DNA of 64,000 nucleotides, taken from NCBI GenBank assembly GCA_964059195.1, contig CAXKWD010000007.1:156473269-156537268 (forward strand). Direction: 5' to 3'. The translations under genes were made by a program, and so were the position numbers. The notes beneath the pieces were generated by a model. The model did not search any database. It saw only the letters and a list, made by a program, of their open reading frames with translations, and was not told the DNA's origin. Positions 10,629 through 21,811 of the stretch are shown here, one piece after another. Every line of letters begins with the position of its first letter. The stretch's first letter is position 1. This stretch comes from Ectobius pallidus. Its lineage: Eukaryota > Arthropoda > Insecta > Blattodea > Ectobiidae.

Positions 10629-13600
10629 TGTAACGACGCAAATAGCGACGTGCATAATCAACGATAGGAGACCATTCCTAAACAAAGGAAGGGTTGGGGG
10701 ACCGCAACTAATCGATATTGAACATTTTTATGATTATCGATACTGCCCTGAATTTTATTTGAATTACAGAAAAGGAGAGGTGCGCATGCGTCGACGGTGA
10801 ATCGACGAGGGAGACGTGCGGAACCTGAAAGACGGTTAGTAGTACGTGCCTGACCACGAGACAGAGAAGTCGAAAAGGCAGAAGGGAGAAGACGAGATTG
10901 GGATGTGTGACAGCGGTAGAGGCGTTCTGGCATAATGGTGTGTCAGACTTTCATCTAAAGGAAATTCTGGTTGTGAACTTCCTTGACACGGCTATATGGA
11001 GATAGTCATTAATCAGAAGAATACACCAAGTCGGCCAGTACGAGACACCGCTACAGCGAACATCAGCTGTGAGAGTGAGTCGTGACTGCTCGCTCTGAAT
11101 AAGAGCAGATATGGACATCAGGAAGTAATGGAAGACAACTCAGGATCGGAGGATAAGTTGGACATCACTGGTTGAGTATAGTCGTCTAGACTTTTTTTTC
11201 TCTTATTGTTTGGGGAGTGAGAAAATTGAGATATCCTTTTTTTTTAAGGATGGTTTCTAAGTCATGTATGGCGATTAGACACCGTATGGAATAATAGAAT
11301 AGAATAGAATAGAAACATAGAAGTGAGAATTCTAGAAGTAAAGTGATGAAATCCAGTAATCCAACTATTTTCTATTTCTGGTCTAAATTAATTATAAAAG
11401 AGCAGTCTAGAGCCTAACAACTGAATGCCACAGATATATCTCTTCACTTTAAGTTTTTTTTGGGTGATTGTTCCACGAATGAATACATAGCTAGGGGCAA
11501 TTGGTGATGCTCATAGAAACTTTGTTATTTTTGAGACAGGACGCGAGGGGAGTAAGGAAGAAAGGTAATTAAGGGGCATGCTTAGTACTTCTTACGAGGG
11601 CCTCTCCCTCTTGGGTTTCTTTCAGGTGACGGGTGACTATCTATAAATAGATTTCATGCTGGCCTGTAATGTTAAGTTATGTTTTTTTATAGAGATTTAT
11701 CTACAAGCGAAGGTGTATGGAATATGGTAGAGGGGGATAAGAAGTGGAAAGATTGAAGGGCAAAAGAAGGCCTACGAGTGGTAGTGCATTAGGTGTGTAC
11801 CATTGGAAAATTTACATGTTAGGGTAGAAGTAGAAGTCACTAAAGGGGTTATAGAGAAGCTTACTAATCTGGGCGTGAATTAGTTTCAGTTAGAATTCTA
11901 GGGAATTTAGAGACAAAAGAAGATTGGGTGCCCATGCTAAAGAGTAGTAACGTAAGAAGTAGGAAAACTAGAATAACCACCGAGTGAATTAAATCAATGG
12001 TATAAGCTGAAGGGAACTCTACTTAAAGAAAGAAAGGGGTTAAAAGATAATAGCTGATGACTGGTCAGGTTAGAAAGAGGAGAGTGAGTTGAAAGATAAC
12101 AACAAATGATTGGTTAGGTTAGAAAGAGGAGAATAGGAAATTGCGAGTAGTGTACTGATGATAAGTAGTTTATTAGCAAGTACTAGAGATTGTAAGGGTG
12201 AGGTGAGGGAACGCCGGAAGTATCCCGAATCAAACAGATAAAATCTGGTAGTAGGCAAGGCCTATACCAGTAACATATAAAGAAAAGAAATTTATGAGAG
12301 ATTGTGAAAGCCATCGATGTTGGAGGCGAACAACGGCCCCACGTGCCTCTAGGAGAGAGTGTCAGGGACCTCTGACGTCGATTTACAAAATTGTATTTTT
12401 GTTTGCGGCCCATTAATATTTTCCCGGTTGCAGGAGAGGAGTCAGATTGTTTGTAACTCAAGATCTAGACGTCGCTCCTGTATCGGTGGTCTATCGCCAC
12501 AGTCACTCTGTGGGTATAGGCCTAAACTTCTATTTCTTTCTTCATGAGACTGTCTTTTCTATTTATCTTTAAATACAATTCTTCATGGACTAAGCTGACA
12601 AATAGACTAATGTAGGAGACATAGGTGGGATTATTGAGTGTAATCTGTAGAGTAAGGACTGGATTATGAATTGAAAACCTTTATTTATTCAAGAAAAAAA
12701 AAACACCCAGTATAATATATATATTGAACTATCCTGAAGTTGCAAATGTAAATGACTACACAAGTCAGTAGTAAATTAGAAGAAGACGTTCTAGTAGATA
12801 CCTGAAAAAAAAAGAAAGAAAATTAAAGTAATTAATTAAGGATTTGTTATTGTTGAACAGAGAACGTACTTATATAGTTAAAATTGGGTATACTAACCTT
12901 GAATAATCAAATATTATCCTACCAATAAAAGTGTTGAATGGTTAATGTAGTGTAAATGTAATTTATTGTATATAAGATTGTTATTGTTGAAAAAAAAGAA
13001 AGAAAATAATATATTAAATAAATTATGGTTATTGTTATGCAAAGTAAATTAACGTGAAGTTCAGATTTTTGACCCTTATCCTTGTAATGGTTTGAGAGTA
13101 GCTGGTTTTTGTGCTAAGTTACATACTTTGGTAGTGAGTATTGAAAAAAAAAAAAAAGGAGAAAAAGAAGAAGCAGAAAAAAAAAAAACGAAAGGTAAAT
13201 CCGAACCCAATTCCCGTCTCCACTGTTAATTTAAAAGCTAGTCGAGGGGCATGTAGGTACATAGCCTGTGTATCTATAATTTAATTTGTGTCTGGGCTGA
13301 TACATAACAAAAAGAAAAGAGGAAGCGTATTGATGATGGCGCCCGTTAATATAAATTTTCATCAATATTATCAAGACTGGGTAAATTGTTAAAAGAGAGA
13401 GGAAGTAGACTGAGAGTAGGAAGTTTGCAATCACCCGGTGTCAAAGGTAGTTGTACTGAACGTTGGAATGTGGACTATGCAGGCAGTGTTATGATGACAC
13501 GACAGGTGCATGAGTGACCTTGTTTTGTGGGAGTTCAGTAAACTTATATACTACGATTAAGAATAATCACATATTAGTCGTCACAGATTTTGGCGAAGAA

Positions 13601-13667
13601 TTTTGGCGAAGATTTAATCCAAGAAGTTAAGGAACTTTATAGCATAAAGTAAGAAAAGCCCGTCACA
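10629..13667 (+). repeat. 5' LTR of element 1 (3039 bp)
   Basis: Begins TGTAACGACGCAAATAGC and ends AAAGCCCGTCACA, with TGT...ACA termini and imperfect inverted ends. At 3 kb it is far longer than most insect Gypsy LTRs (commonly a few hundred bp). I found no domain in it; the short open frames match nothing. It contains an AATAG run near 11300 and purine-rich stretches near 13145-13190. Confidence 0.95.
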
Positions 13668-13672
13668 AATTT

Positions 13673-13695
13673 TGGCGCCCATACCGTGGGGCGAG
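13673..13695 (+). promoter_or_regulatory. Primer-binding site of element 1 (tRNA-Lys type)
   Basis: TGGCGCCCATACCGTGGGGC, five bases after the 5' LTR. From general knowledge, insect tRNA-Lys 3' ends are complementary to TGGCGCCCAACGTGGGGC. The first nine bases match and the rest matches after a small gap. The assignment to tRNA-Lys is inferred. Confidence 0.65.
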
Positions 13696-13721
13696 TTGTG
13701 TTAAAATCACAGATTTTGATA

Positions 13722-13903
13722 GCCCATATCGTGGGGCTGAGTAGTGTTAAAACAAAACAGTATTGCTAATTGTTGCAACTTAATTTAGTTAAAATTGTTA
13801 AAAAAAAAAAAAAAAAAAGAAACCTTTATTCAGTTGAAGTTCCATATTATGATAGCCCATAGCGTGAGGCAGTGATAGTTTGATATCCTAACGTGAGGCG
13901 AGA
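13722..13903 (+). repeat. Three further PBS-like motifs in the leader of element 1
   Basis: GCCCATATCGTGGGGCTGAG (13722), GCCCATAGCGTGAGGCAG (13855) and TCCTAACGTGAGGCGAG (13886) are degenerate copies of the CCCATACCGTGGGGCGAG portion of the primer-binding site. Most are followed by a GTGTTAAAA-like tail. They lie between the PBS and gag, with a poly-A run at about 13799-13818. Confidence 0.7.
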
Positions 13904-14109
13904 TAGGGTTAAAAGAATTTTGGGAGTTAGGTTAGTATAACTGAAATTTATTCTCAAAAACAAATAATAATAATAATAATAATAACATATTTTTGGGAAA
14001 AGAATAATGACTATTGACAAGTAAGGACTTCTATAGATGACTAAGACAGACGACTGAACTATTGTGTGTTCTAATCTTTTTTTTCCAGTGGTATTGTTAA
14101 TATATAAAT

Positions 14110-15474
14110 ATGGCTACTTATGTTGATCCGTATGCACAAATAAGAGCAGCTGAGCTAACCCAAGCTATTAGGAAGTTGAGGAAGGCGGATTTAGAGGCAG
14201 AATGTGATAGAGTAAAGTTACCGACCACAGGTACAAGGGATGAGTTAAGACAACGCTTGTTAGATTATGCCCGTAAGAACCCTCAGTCATTTCAAGTGTT
14301 AATTACGGCTTTTGCTCTGAGTCAGGAAGTTTTGGAAGAAGATTTAGTTGAACATAATATAACGGTACCACAAGATTCATATGGAGATGTAGTGTATACA
14401 TGGGTTAAGTTAATGCGTAGGAAGGCCATGGCGGTAGCTGATTCAGAAGAAGTTGTACCAGTAGTACCATCGTTTACAATTCAGTTAGAGCCACATAAAC
14501 CAAATACTTTGGATCTGGTTCGTAAATGGAACATTAAATTCAAACCTGGGGATAGTATTTACTTATTTTTGGAGAGATTGGAAGATTTAAAACAAAGTTC
14601 TAAGTTACAGGGTGTAGAGTTATTGTCAGTATTACCCGAAATTTTACAAGATTCAGCTTTACTTTGGTACAGGAACAGATTAACAGATTGGCCTACATGG
14701 GAAGCTTTTTTGAAAGAATTTAGAGAATATTATTTGCCTATTGATGAGGAAGATTCGCTTTTGGATGAGATTAGACAGAGAACGCAAGGTCCCAAAGAAT
14801 CGATTTTTGATTATGTTAATGCTATTCAAACGTTAATGAGGAGGCTGAGTACTCCAATGAGTCCTCAACAAATGATGAAGACTGTTATCAAAAATTTGCG
14901 TCCTGATGTAAAATTGTACCTTAGACCTGCAGAGATTCAAACTATAACAGATTTAATACGTGTAGGTAGACAGTATGAACAAATATTGTTAGATTCTGAG
15001 AGATATATTCCTCCTCCAACGCAGGTTAGAGCTACAATTAAAGAAACGGCTTATAAACCTCAGAGACAAGTTGTTATACCTTCAGTTCATACAGCGCTAG
15101 GAATTCAGGGAAAACAGGAACTTCCATCGTCCGAGTTACAAAAGAAACCCCATGTTAGTTTTTCTGCAAAGACGTGGGATAAGGAACGGAATTCAAGTCC
15201 TGTAAATGATTCTAGAATGGTTAAAGTAATAGAAAATAAAGAAAGACAGGATGAGTCGAGGGATAATGGTAAAAACACCACTTTGCGTTTTTCAAATAAT
15301 CAGCGATGTTGGAATTGTGATAAAACAGGACATAGGCAGTTCGAGTGTAAAGCACCTCGTAGAGTTACTCCACGCGCTACGATTAAATGTTATAATTGTA
15401 ATAAGCTTGGACATAGGTCTATTGATTGTAGGATGCCCCAAGAAAGAAAAGTTAGGCCTACAAATTCCTTATGA
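14110..15474 (+). CDS. gag: Gag polyprotein of LTR element 1
   Basis: 454 residues. Forms the particle and packages the element RNA. An N-terminal region (about 20-55, LRKADLEAECDRVKLPTTGT) resembles a SAP-type helix-loop-helix DNA/RNA-binding fold. The central part (about 150-290, with DSALLWYRNRLTDWPTWEAF) is a retrotransposon Gag capsid domain. Two C-terminal zinc knuckles of the form C-x2-C-x4-H-x4-C occupy 400-413 and 427-440. The ATG at 14110 follows a TATAAAT-rich leader and is the first Met of the frame. The frame ends at TGA 15472-15474 followed by CAATTA and stays open beyond it into pol, with no frameshift needed. Intact. Confidence 0.95.
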   Translation: MATYVDPYAQIRAAELTQAIRKLRKADLEAECDRVKLPTTGTRDELRQRLLDYARKNPQSFQVLITAFALSQEVLEEDLVEHNITVPQDSYGDVVYTWVKLMRRKAMAVADSEEVVPVVPSFTIQLEPHKPNTLDLVRKWNIKFKPGDSIYLFLERLEDLKQSSKLQGVELLSVLPEILQDSALLWYRNRLTDWPTWEAFLKEFREYYLPIDEEDSLLDEIRQRTQGPKESIFDYVNAIQTLMRRLSTPMSPQQMMKTVIKNLRPDVKLYLRPAEIQTITDLIRVGRQYEQILLDSERYIPPPTQVRATIKETAYKPQRQVVIPSVHTALGIQGKQELPSSELQKKPHVSFSAKTWDKERNSSPVNDSRMVKVIENKERQDESRDNGKNTTLRFSNNQRCWNCDKTGHRQFECKAPRRVTPRATIKCYNCNKLGHRSIDCRMPQERKVRPTNSL

Positions 15475-15480
15475 CAATTA
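15472..15480 (+). promoter_or_regulatory. Stop-codon readthrough signal TGA-CAA-TTA
   Basis: The gag stop is followed directly by CAATTA, matching the known CAR-YYA readthrough context first defined downstream of the leaky stop of a plant tobamovirus. The codons after it (CAA TTA ACT AAA AAT CAG GCT TGT GTG ATG) are open and in the pol frame. Readthrough would yield a Gag-Pol fusion. Inferred from sequence only. Confidence 0.8.
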
Positions 15481-15498
15481 ACTAAAAATCAGGCTTGT

Positions 15499-18400
15499 GT
15501 GATGTTAAATATAAATCCTACAGATTTAGTTAATGGAGATAGATGTTTTGTTGAAATTTTGCTGGAGGATATTACATTTATTGCTTTAATAGATTCCGGT
15601 TCAGATAAAACTTATGTGGGAGAGAAGGGTGATTTTTTGTGTAAAATGTTAGATTTAGCAGTAGAAGAATCTGAAGTTAGGGTGGTGCAACTAGCAGATA
15701 AAACTTATAGTTCTATAACAGGAGAGAGAACTTTTGAGATGAAATTGCAGGACAGGATCTTTCAGATAAAATGTAAAATTATGCCAAATTTAGCAGTAGA
15801 TATGATTCTGGGCATGGACGTTTTGAAACAAATTGGGTTAGTAGTAGATTTGCAAGATGGGACTTGGTATTTCAAAGATGAACCAGCAAAAATTTTTCAA
15901 TTTGTTAAGGCTATAGATTTAAAAGAAGAAGATCAACTACATAATATTCTTACTTTACCTACACCTCAGGAAAGGGACAGATTGAATATGTTTTTGGAAA
16001 ATCAGTTACAGAAATTTGATCAGTGTACTGGACTTACAGACTTGATTTCTCATGTTATTGATACAGGCGATGCAAAACCTATAAAACAAAGATATTATCC
16101 AGTATCACCCATTTTGGAAAAAGTTATACACGCGGAAATAGATAAAATGTTATTGGAAAAAGTTATAGAGCCTTCAAATTCACCTTGGTCGTCTCCGGTA
16201 GTTATGGTAAAGAAACCAGATAGAACATGGAGGTTCTGCGTAGATTTCAGAAAAGTAAACAATTGTACTAAAAGAGATAGTTATCCTTTGCCATACATTG
16301 AACATGTGTTGAGTAAATTACGACATGCTAGGTATATCAGTACAATAGATTTGAAAAATGGGTATTGGCAAGTTCCATTAGATGAAGCAAGTAAAGAAAA
16401 AACAGCATTTACCGTACCTGGTAGAGGATTGTATCAGTTTCGAGTTATGCCTTTTGGAATCCATAACGCACCAGCCTCGTTTCAAAGATTAGTTGATACT
16501 ATATTAAGAGAAGAGATAGGAGAGAAATGCTTTTGTTATTTGGATGATATAGTACTTATTAGCGAGACATTTGAAGAACATTTGTCCTTGTTAGAAAAAG
16601 TCTTAGAGAAATTAAGAAAAGCTAACCTGAAAATTAATAGGGAAAAATCAAAATTTTGTAGAAGTGAATTAAAATATTTGGGTCATATCATTACTCCATT
16701 AGGAATTGCTGTAGATTCAGATAAAATCTCGTGTATCCTTGAGTATCCAGCCCCTACAAAAGTCAAGGAAGTACGAGCATTTTTAGGATTGGCTTCTTGG
16801 TACCGACGATTCATTCCATTTTTTTCTGAAGTTGTAAAGCCCCTCACTGCACTTCTGAAAAAGAATCAGAGATGGCGTTGGACTAAGGAATGTCAGGAAT
16901 CTTTTGATGAATTAAAATCGAAATTATCTAGTAGTCCTATATTAACTTGTCCAGATTATACTAAACCCCTAGTGCTACAGACCGACGCTAGTTTTTCAGG
17001 ACTAGGAGCAGCATTAATTCAGACAGGAGAGGAAGGAGAGGAAAAAGTAATAGCTTATGCTAGTAGAACTTTAACAGTAGGTGAGCAAAAGTGGGCAATA
17101 GTTGAGAAGGAATTGTTAGCTATATTGTGGGCAGTTCAAAAGTTTCGTCCTTATTTGGAAGGTTATCATTTTAAAGTATATACTGATCATTTTGCTCTGA
17201 AATGGTTAAATACATTACAGAATCCGACCGGACGATTAGCTAGGTGGAGTTTATTGCTCCAGGAGTATGATTTTGAAGTAATACATAGGCCTGGTAGATT
17301 ACAAAAAGTTCCGGATGCTTTATCTAGAATACACGAAGGGAAAGTTCAAGAGAAAACGGTAGAGGAAGAATTTTGCCTCTTGTTGACTGATAACTCTGAA
17401 GTAGTGGAATGGGAAAATATACAAGATGCTTGGTATATTAAGCGGAAAGAGCAAGTACAAAGTAAACCTAAATTTTGGCCAGATTGGAAGGTCGTAGATG
17501 AGAAGTTGTACCATTTAAGATTAGATCAGTTAGAACAAACTTTAGAGGGAACAGTAAATAGGTGGAAATTAGTTATTCCGCAAGATTTTAGGATTAAAGT
17601 ATTGCAGGAATGTCATGATGCACCTACTGCAGGACATATGGGAATAGCTAAAACTTTCTTTAGGATAGCAAACAAGTATTATTGGCCGGGAATGTTTAGA
17701 GATGTTGCTAAGTATGTTACTGCTTGTGAAATATGTCAGAGACAGAAAGTGTTACAGACGGCTCAAGCAGGACCAATGCATTTTTACCAGAAAGAGAAAC
17801 CTTGGATGACTGTAGCTACTGATTTGTTGGGACCTTACCCACGTTCCAAAAAAGGGAACCGATACATTGTAGTATTTCAGGACACCTTTACCAAATATGT
17901 AGAATGTAAAGCGTTAAGGAAAGCAACCAGTAGAGCAGTTACGGAAGCATTTTATGAATTGATTATCCTTAAATGGGGAATTCCGGGATATTTGCTGATG
18001 GATAATGGACCGCAATATACTAGTAAATTAATGCGAGAGATAGCTAAAGCTTTTAATATAACTCCTTGTTATTTACCTGTATATTCGCCACAAGGAAATC
18101 CAGTAGAAAGAGTCAATAGAGTATTGAAAACAATGATTTCTAGTTATATTCAAAAGGATCAAACAGTTTGGGATGTGTATTTGAGAGAATTTAATTTTGC
18201 TATAAATACGGCTAAGCATAGTTCCACTGGATGCACTCCTTATATGCTAAATTATGGGAAGGAGCCTGAAATTATCAGTAGGATTGAAAAGGTGGAAAAC
18301 CAACCGATTCATAAAGAAATTCCAAAAATTTGGGTGGAGAGACTCAATAAATTGAAAACGGTACGTTTAATGGTTAGACATAACTTAGAAACCGCCTATA

Positions 18401-18651
18401 AGAATTCGAGTCATTATTATAATCTTCGGAGGAGAGAGATGAGATTTCGTCCAGGAGATCTAGTGTTAAGAAGAAACTTTAAATTAAGTGATGCCTCACA
18501 AGCTTATACAGCAGGTTTAAGTGCAAAGTTTGTCGGGCCCTATATTATAAAGAAAAAGTTCAGTGAAAATAGCTACGAACTGACAAACCGTTTTGGTAAA
18601 AAGTTGGGAAAGTGGCACGTCAAAGACTTGAAACCCTTTGTTCCTGGATAA
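15499..18651 (+). CDS. pol: Pol polyprotein of LTR element 1 (PR-RT-RNase H-IN)
   Basis: 1050 residues from the first ATG; probably translated as a Gag-Pol readthrough product. Aspartic protease with active-site D-S-G at about 32-34. Reverse transcriptase with the catalytic YLDD at 347-350 and the usual PFGIHNAPASFQRL and WRFCVDFRKVN blocks. RNase H starting near TDAS (about 495) with YTDHFALKW. Integrase with an H-H-C-C zinc finger (about 706-749), catalytic Asp near 775 and 835 and Glu near 870 (34 residues between the last two, one fewer than the common 35), then a GPY/F-type end (VGPYIIKKKF...WHVKDLKPF). No chromodomain. It is in the same frame as gag with only 24 bases between them. Intact, typical of Ty3/Gypsy (Metaviridae). 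Confidence 0.95.
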   Translation: MMLNINPTDLVNGDRCFVEILLEDITFIALIDSGSDKTYVGEKGDFLCKMLDLAVEESEVRVVQLADKTYSSITGERTFEMKLQDRIFQIKCKIMPNLAVDMILGMDVLKQIGLVVDLQDGTWYFKDEPAKIFQFVKAIDLKEEDQLHNILTLPTPQERDRLNMFLENQLQKFDQCTGLTDLISHVIDTGDAKPIKQRYYPVSPILEKVIHAEIDKMLLEKVIEPSNSPWSSPVVMVKKPDRTWRFCVDFRKVNNCTKRDSYPLPYIEHVLSKLRHARYISTIDLKNGYWQVPLDEASKEKTAFTVPGRGLYQFRVMPFGIHNAPASFQRLVDTILREEIGEKCFCYLDDIVLISETFEEHLSLLEKVLEKLRKANLKINREKSKFCRSELKYLGHIITPLGIAVDSDKISCILEYPAPTKVKEVRAFLGLASWYRRFIPFFSEVVKPLTALLKKNQRWRWTKECQESFDELKSKLSSSPILTCPDYTKPLVLQTDASFSGLGAALIQTGEEGEEKVIAYASRTLTVGEQKWAIVEKELLAILWAVQKFRPYLEGYHFKVYTDHFALKWLNTLQNPTGRLARWSLLLQEYDFEVIHRPGRLQKVPDALSRIHEGKVQEKTVEEEFCLLLTDNSEVVEWENIQDAWYIKRKEQVQSKPKFWPDWKVVDEKLYHLRLDQLEQTLEGTVNRWKLVIPQDFRIKVLQECHDAPTAGHMGIAKTFFRIANKYYWPGMFRDVAKYVTACEICQRQKVLQTAQAGPMHFYQKEKPWMTVATDLLGPYPRSKKGNRYIVVFQDTFTKYVECKALRKATSRAVTEAFYELIILKWGIPGYLLMDNGPQYTSKLMREIAKAFNITPCYLPVYSPQGNPVERVNRVLKTMISSYIQKDQTVWDVYLREFNFAINTAKHSSTGCTPYMLNYGKEPEIISRIEKVENQPIHKEIPKIWVERLNKLKTVRLMVRHNLETAYKNSSHYYNLRRREMRFRPGDLVLRRNFKLSDASQAYTAGLSAKFVGPYIIKKKFSENSYELTNRFGKKLGKWHVKDLKPFVPG

Positions 18652-18736
18652 ACATTCTTTAAGGCTGGTAAAAGAGACACGCACAAAAAAAAAAAAAAAT
18701 GAATGTGACCTGTGTCAACATTATTTTTTTTTATGG

Positions 18737-18751
18737 TGAGTGAGGGAAGAA
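18737..18751 (+). promoter_or_regulatory. Polypurine tract of element 1
   Basis: GTGAGTGAGGGAAGAA immediately precedes the TGTAAC start of the 3' LTR. This is the expected primer site for plus-strand DNA synthesis. Confidence 0.75.
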
Positions 18752-21700
18752 TGTAACGACGCAAATAGCGACGTGCATAATCAACGATAGGAGACCATTC
18801 CTAAACAAAGGAAGGGTTGGGGGACCGCAACTAATCGATATTGAACATTTTTATGATTATCGATACTGCCCTGAATTTTATTTGAATTACAGAAAAGGAG
18901 AGGTGCGCATGCGTCGACGGTGAATCGACGAGGGAGACGTGCGGAACCTGAAAGACGGTTAGTAGTACGTGCCTGACCACGAGACAGAGAAGTCGAAAAG
19001 GCAGAAGGGAGAAGACGAGATTGGGATGTGTGACAGCGGTAGAGGCGTTCTGGCATAATGGTGTGTCAGACTTTCATCTAAAGGAAATTCTGGTTGTGAA
19101 CTTCCTTGACACGGCTATATGGAGATAGTCATTAATCAGAAGAATACACCAAGTCGGCCAGTACGAGACACCGCTACAGCGAACATCAGCTGTGAGAGTG
19201 AGTCGTGACTGCTCGCTCTGAATAAGAGCAGATATGGACATCAGGAAGTAATGGAAGACAACTCAGGATCGGAGGATAAGTTGGACATCACTGGTTGAGT
19301 ATAGTCGTCTAGACTTTTTTTTCTCTTATTGTTTGGGGAGTGAGAAAATTGAGATATCCTTTTTTTTTAAGGATGGTTTCTAAGTCATGTATGGCGATTA
19401 GACACCGTATGGAATAATAGAATAGAATAGAATAGAAACATAGAAGTGAGAATTCTAGAAGTAAAGTGATGAAATCCAGTAATCCAACTATTTTCTATTT
19501 CTGGTCTAAATTAATTATAAAAGAGCAGTCTAGAGCCTAACAACTGAATGCCACAGATATATCTCTTCACTTTAAGTTTTTTTTGGGTGATTGTTCCACG
19601 AATGAATACATAGCTAGGGGCAATTGGTGATGCTCATAGAAACTTTGTTATTTTTGAGACAGGACGCGAGGGGAGTAAGGAAGAAAGGTAATTAAGGGGC
19701 ATGCTTAGTACTTCTTACGAGGGCCTCTCCCTCTTGGGTTTCTTTCAGGTGACGGGTGACTATCTATAAATAGATTTCATGCTGGCCTGTAATGTTAAGT
19801 TATGTTTTTTTATAGAGATTTATCTACAAGCGAAGGTGTATGGAATATGGTAGAGGGGGATAAGAAGTGGAAAGATTGAAGGGCAAAAGAAGGCCTACGA
19901 GTGGTAGTGCATTAGGTGTGTACCATTGGAAAATTTACATGTTAGGGTAGAAGTAGAAGTCACTAAAGGGGTTATAGAGAAGCTTACTAATCTGGGCGTG
20001 AATTAGTTTCAGTTAGAATTCTAGGGAATTTAGAGACAAAAGAAGATTGGGTGCCCATGCTAAAGAGTAGTAACGTAAGAAGTAGGAAAACTAGAATAAC
20101 CACCGAGTGAATTAAATCAATGGTATAAGCTGAAGGGAACTCTACTTAAAGAAAGAAAGGGGTTAAAAGATAATAGCTGATGACTGGTCAGGTTAGAAAG
20201 AGGAGAGTGAGTTGAAAGATAACAACAAATGATTGGTTAGGTTAGAAAGAGGAGAATAGGAAATTGCGAGTAGTGTACTGATGATAAGTAGTTTATTAGC
20301 AAGTACTAGAGATTGTAAGGGTGAGGTGAGGGAACGCCGGAAGTATCCCGAATCAAACAGATAAAATCTGGTAGTAGGCAAGGCCTATACCAGTAACATA
20401 TAAAGAAAAGAAATTTATGAGAGATTGTGAAAGCCATCGATGTTGGAGGCGAACAACGGCCCCACGTGCCTCTAGGAGAGAGTGTCAGGGACCTCTGACG
20501 TCGATTTACAAAATTGTATTTTTGTTTGCGGCCCATTAATATTTTCCCGGTTGCAGGAGAGGAGTCAGATTGTTTGTAACTCAAGATCTAGACGTCGCTC
20601 CTGTATCGGTGGTCTATCGCCACAGTCACTCTGTGGGTATAGGCCTAAACTTCTATTTCTTTCTTCATGAGACTGTCTTTTCTATTTATCTTTAAATACA
20701 ATTCTTCATGGACTAAGCTGACAAATAGACTAATGTAGGAGACATAGGTGGGATTATTGAGTGTAATCTGTAGAGTAAGGACTGGATTATGAATTGAAAA
20801 CCTTTATTTATTCAAGAAAAAAAAAACACCCAGTATAATATATATATTGAACTATCCTGAAGTTGCAAATGTAAATGACTACACAAGTCAGTAGTAAATT
20901 AGAAGAAGACGTTCTAGTAGATACCTGAAAAAAAAAGAAAGAAAATTAAAGTAATTAATTAAGGATTTGTTATTGTTGAACAGAGAACGTACTTATATAG
21001 TTAAAATTGGGTATACTAACCTTGAATAATCAAATATTATCCTACCAATAAAAGTGTTGAATGGTTAATGTAGTGTAAATGTAATTTATTGTATATAAGA
21101 TTGTTATTGTTGAAAAAAAAGAAAGAAAATAATATATTAAATAAATTATGGTTATTGTTATGCAAAGTAAATTAACGTGAAGTTCAGATTTTTGACCCTT
21201 ATCCTTGTAATGGTTTGAGAGTAGCTGGTTTTTGTGCTAAGTTACATACTTTGGTAGTGAGTATTGAAAAAAAAAAAAAAGGAGAAAAAGAAGAAGCAGA
21301 AAAAAAAAAAACGAAAGGTAAATCCGAACCCAATTCCCGTCTCCACTGTTAATTTAAAAGCTAGTCGAGGGGCATGTAGGTACATAGCCTGTGTATCTAT
21401 AATTTAATTTGTGTCTGGGCTGATACATAACAAAAAGAAAAGAGGAAGCGTATTGATGATGGCGCCCGTTAATATAAATTTTCATCAATATTATCAAGAC
21501 TGGGTAAATTGTTAAAAGAGAGAGGAAGTAGACTGAGAGTAGGAAGTTTGCAATCACCCGGTGTCAAAGGTAGTTGTACTGAACGTTGGAATGTGGACTA
21601 TGCAGGCAGTGTTATGATGACACGACAGGTGCATGAGTGACCTTGTTTTGTGGGAGTTCAGTAAACTTATATACTACGATTAAGAATAATCACATATTAG

Positions 21701-21790
21701 TCGTCACAGATTTTGGCGAAGAATTTTGGCGAAGATTTAATCCAAGAAGTTAAGGAACTTTATAGCATAAAGTAAGAAAAGCCCGTCACA
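18752..21790 (+). repeat. 3' LTR of element 1 (3039 bp)
   Basis: Same length and sequence as the 5' LTR wherever compared, including long homopolymer runs near 21268. The short frames in it recur exactly 8123 bp downstream of those in the 5' LTR. Ends in GTCACA followed by target copy GAGT. Confidence 0.95.
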
Positions 21791-21811
21791 GAGTAACTAG
21801 CAGCTACTTAC

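Larger units (their letters stand above)
10629..21790 (+). mobile_element. Complete Ty3/Gypsy LTR retrotransposon (LTR element 1)
   Basis: 11,162 bp flanked by the 4-bp duplication GAGT (10625-10628 and 21791-21794). The LTRs are 3039 bp each and lie at a constant offset of 8123 bp; I saw no differences in the stretches compared, and every frame repeats exactly, so insertion was recent. Order: 5' LTR, Lys-type primer-binding site, a 440-bp leader with repeated PBS-like motifs, gag, in-frame TGA, pol (PR-RT-RNase H-IN), polypurine tract, 3' LTR. There is no envelope gene. Gag and pol are uninterrupted, so the copy may still be active. It lies in an ankyrin-gene intron, antisense to that gene, and ends about 20 bases from a splice donor. 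Confidence 0.95.

Noticed and set aside
10658..13434. Short open frames inside the long LTRs of element 1 (61-92 codons, both strands)
   Set aside because: They recur exactly in the second LTR because the LTRs match, have no recognisable motifs, and look like chance frames.
18652..18751. Envelope gene in element 1
   Set aside because: Only 100 bases separate pol from the 3' LTR.
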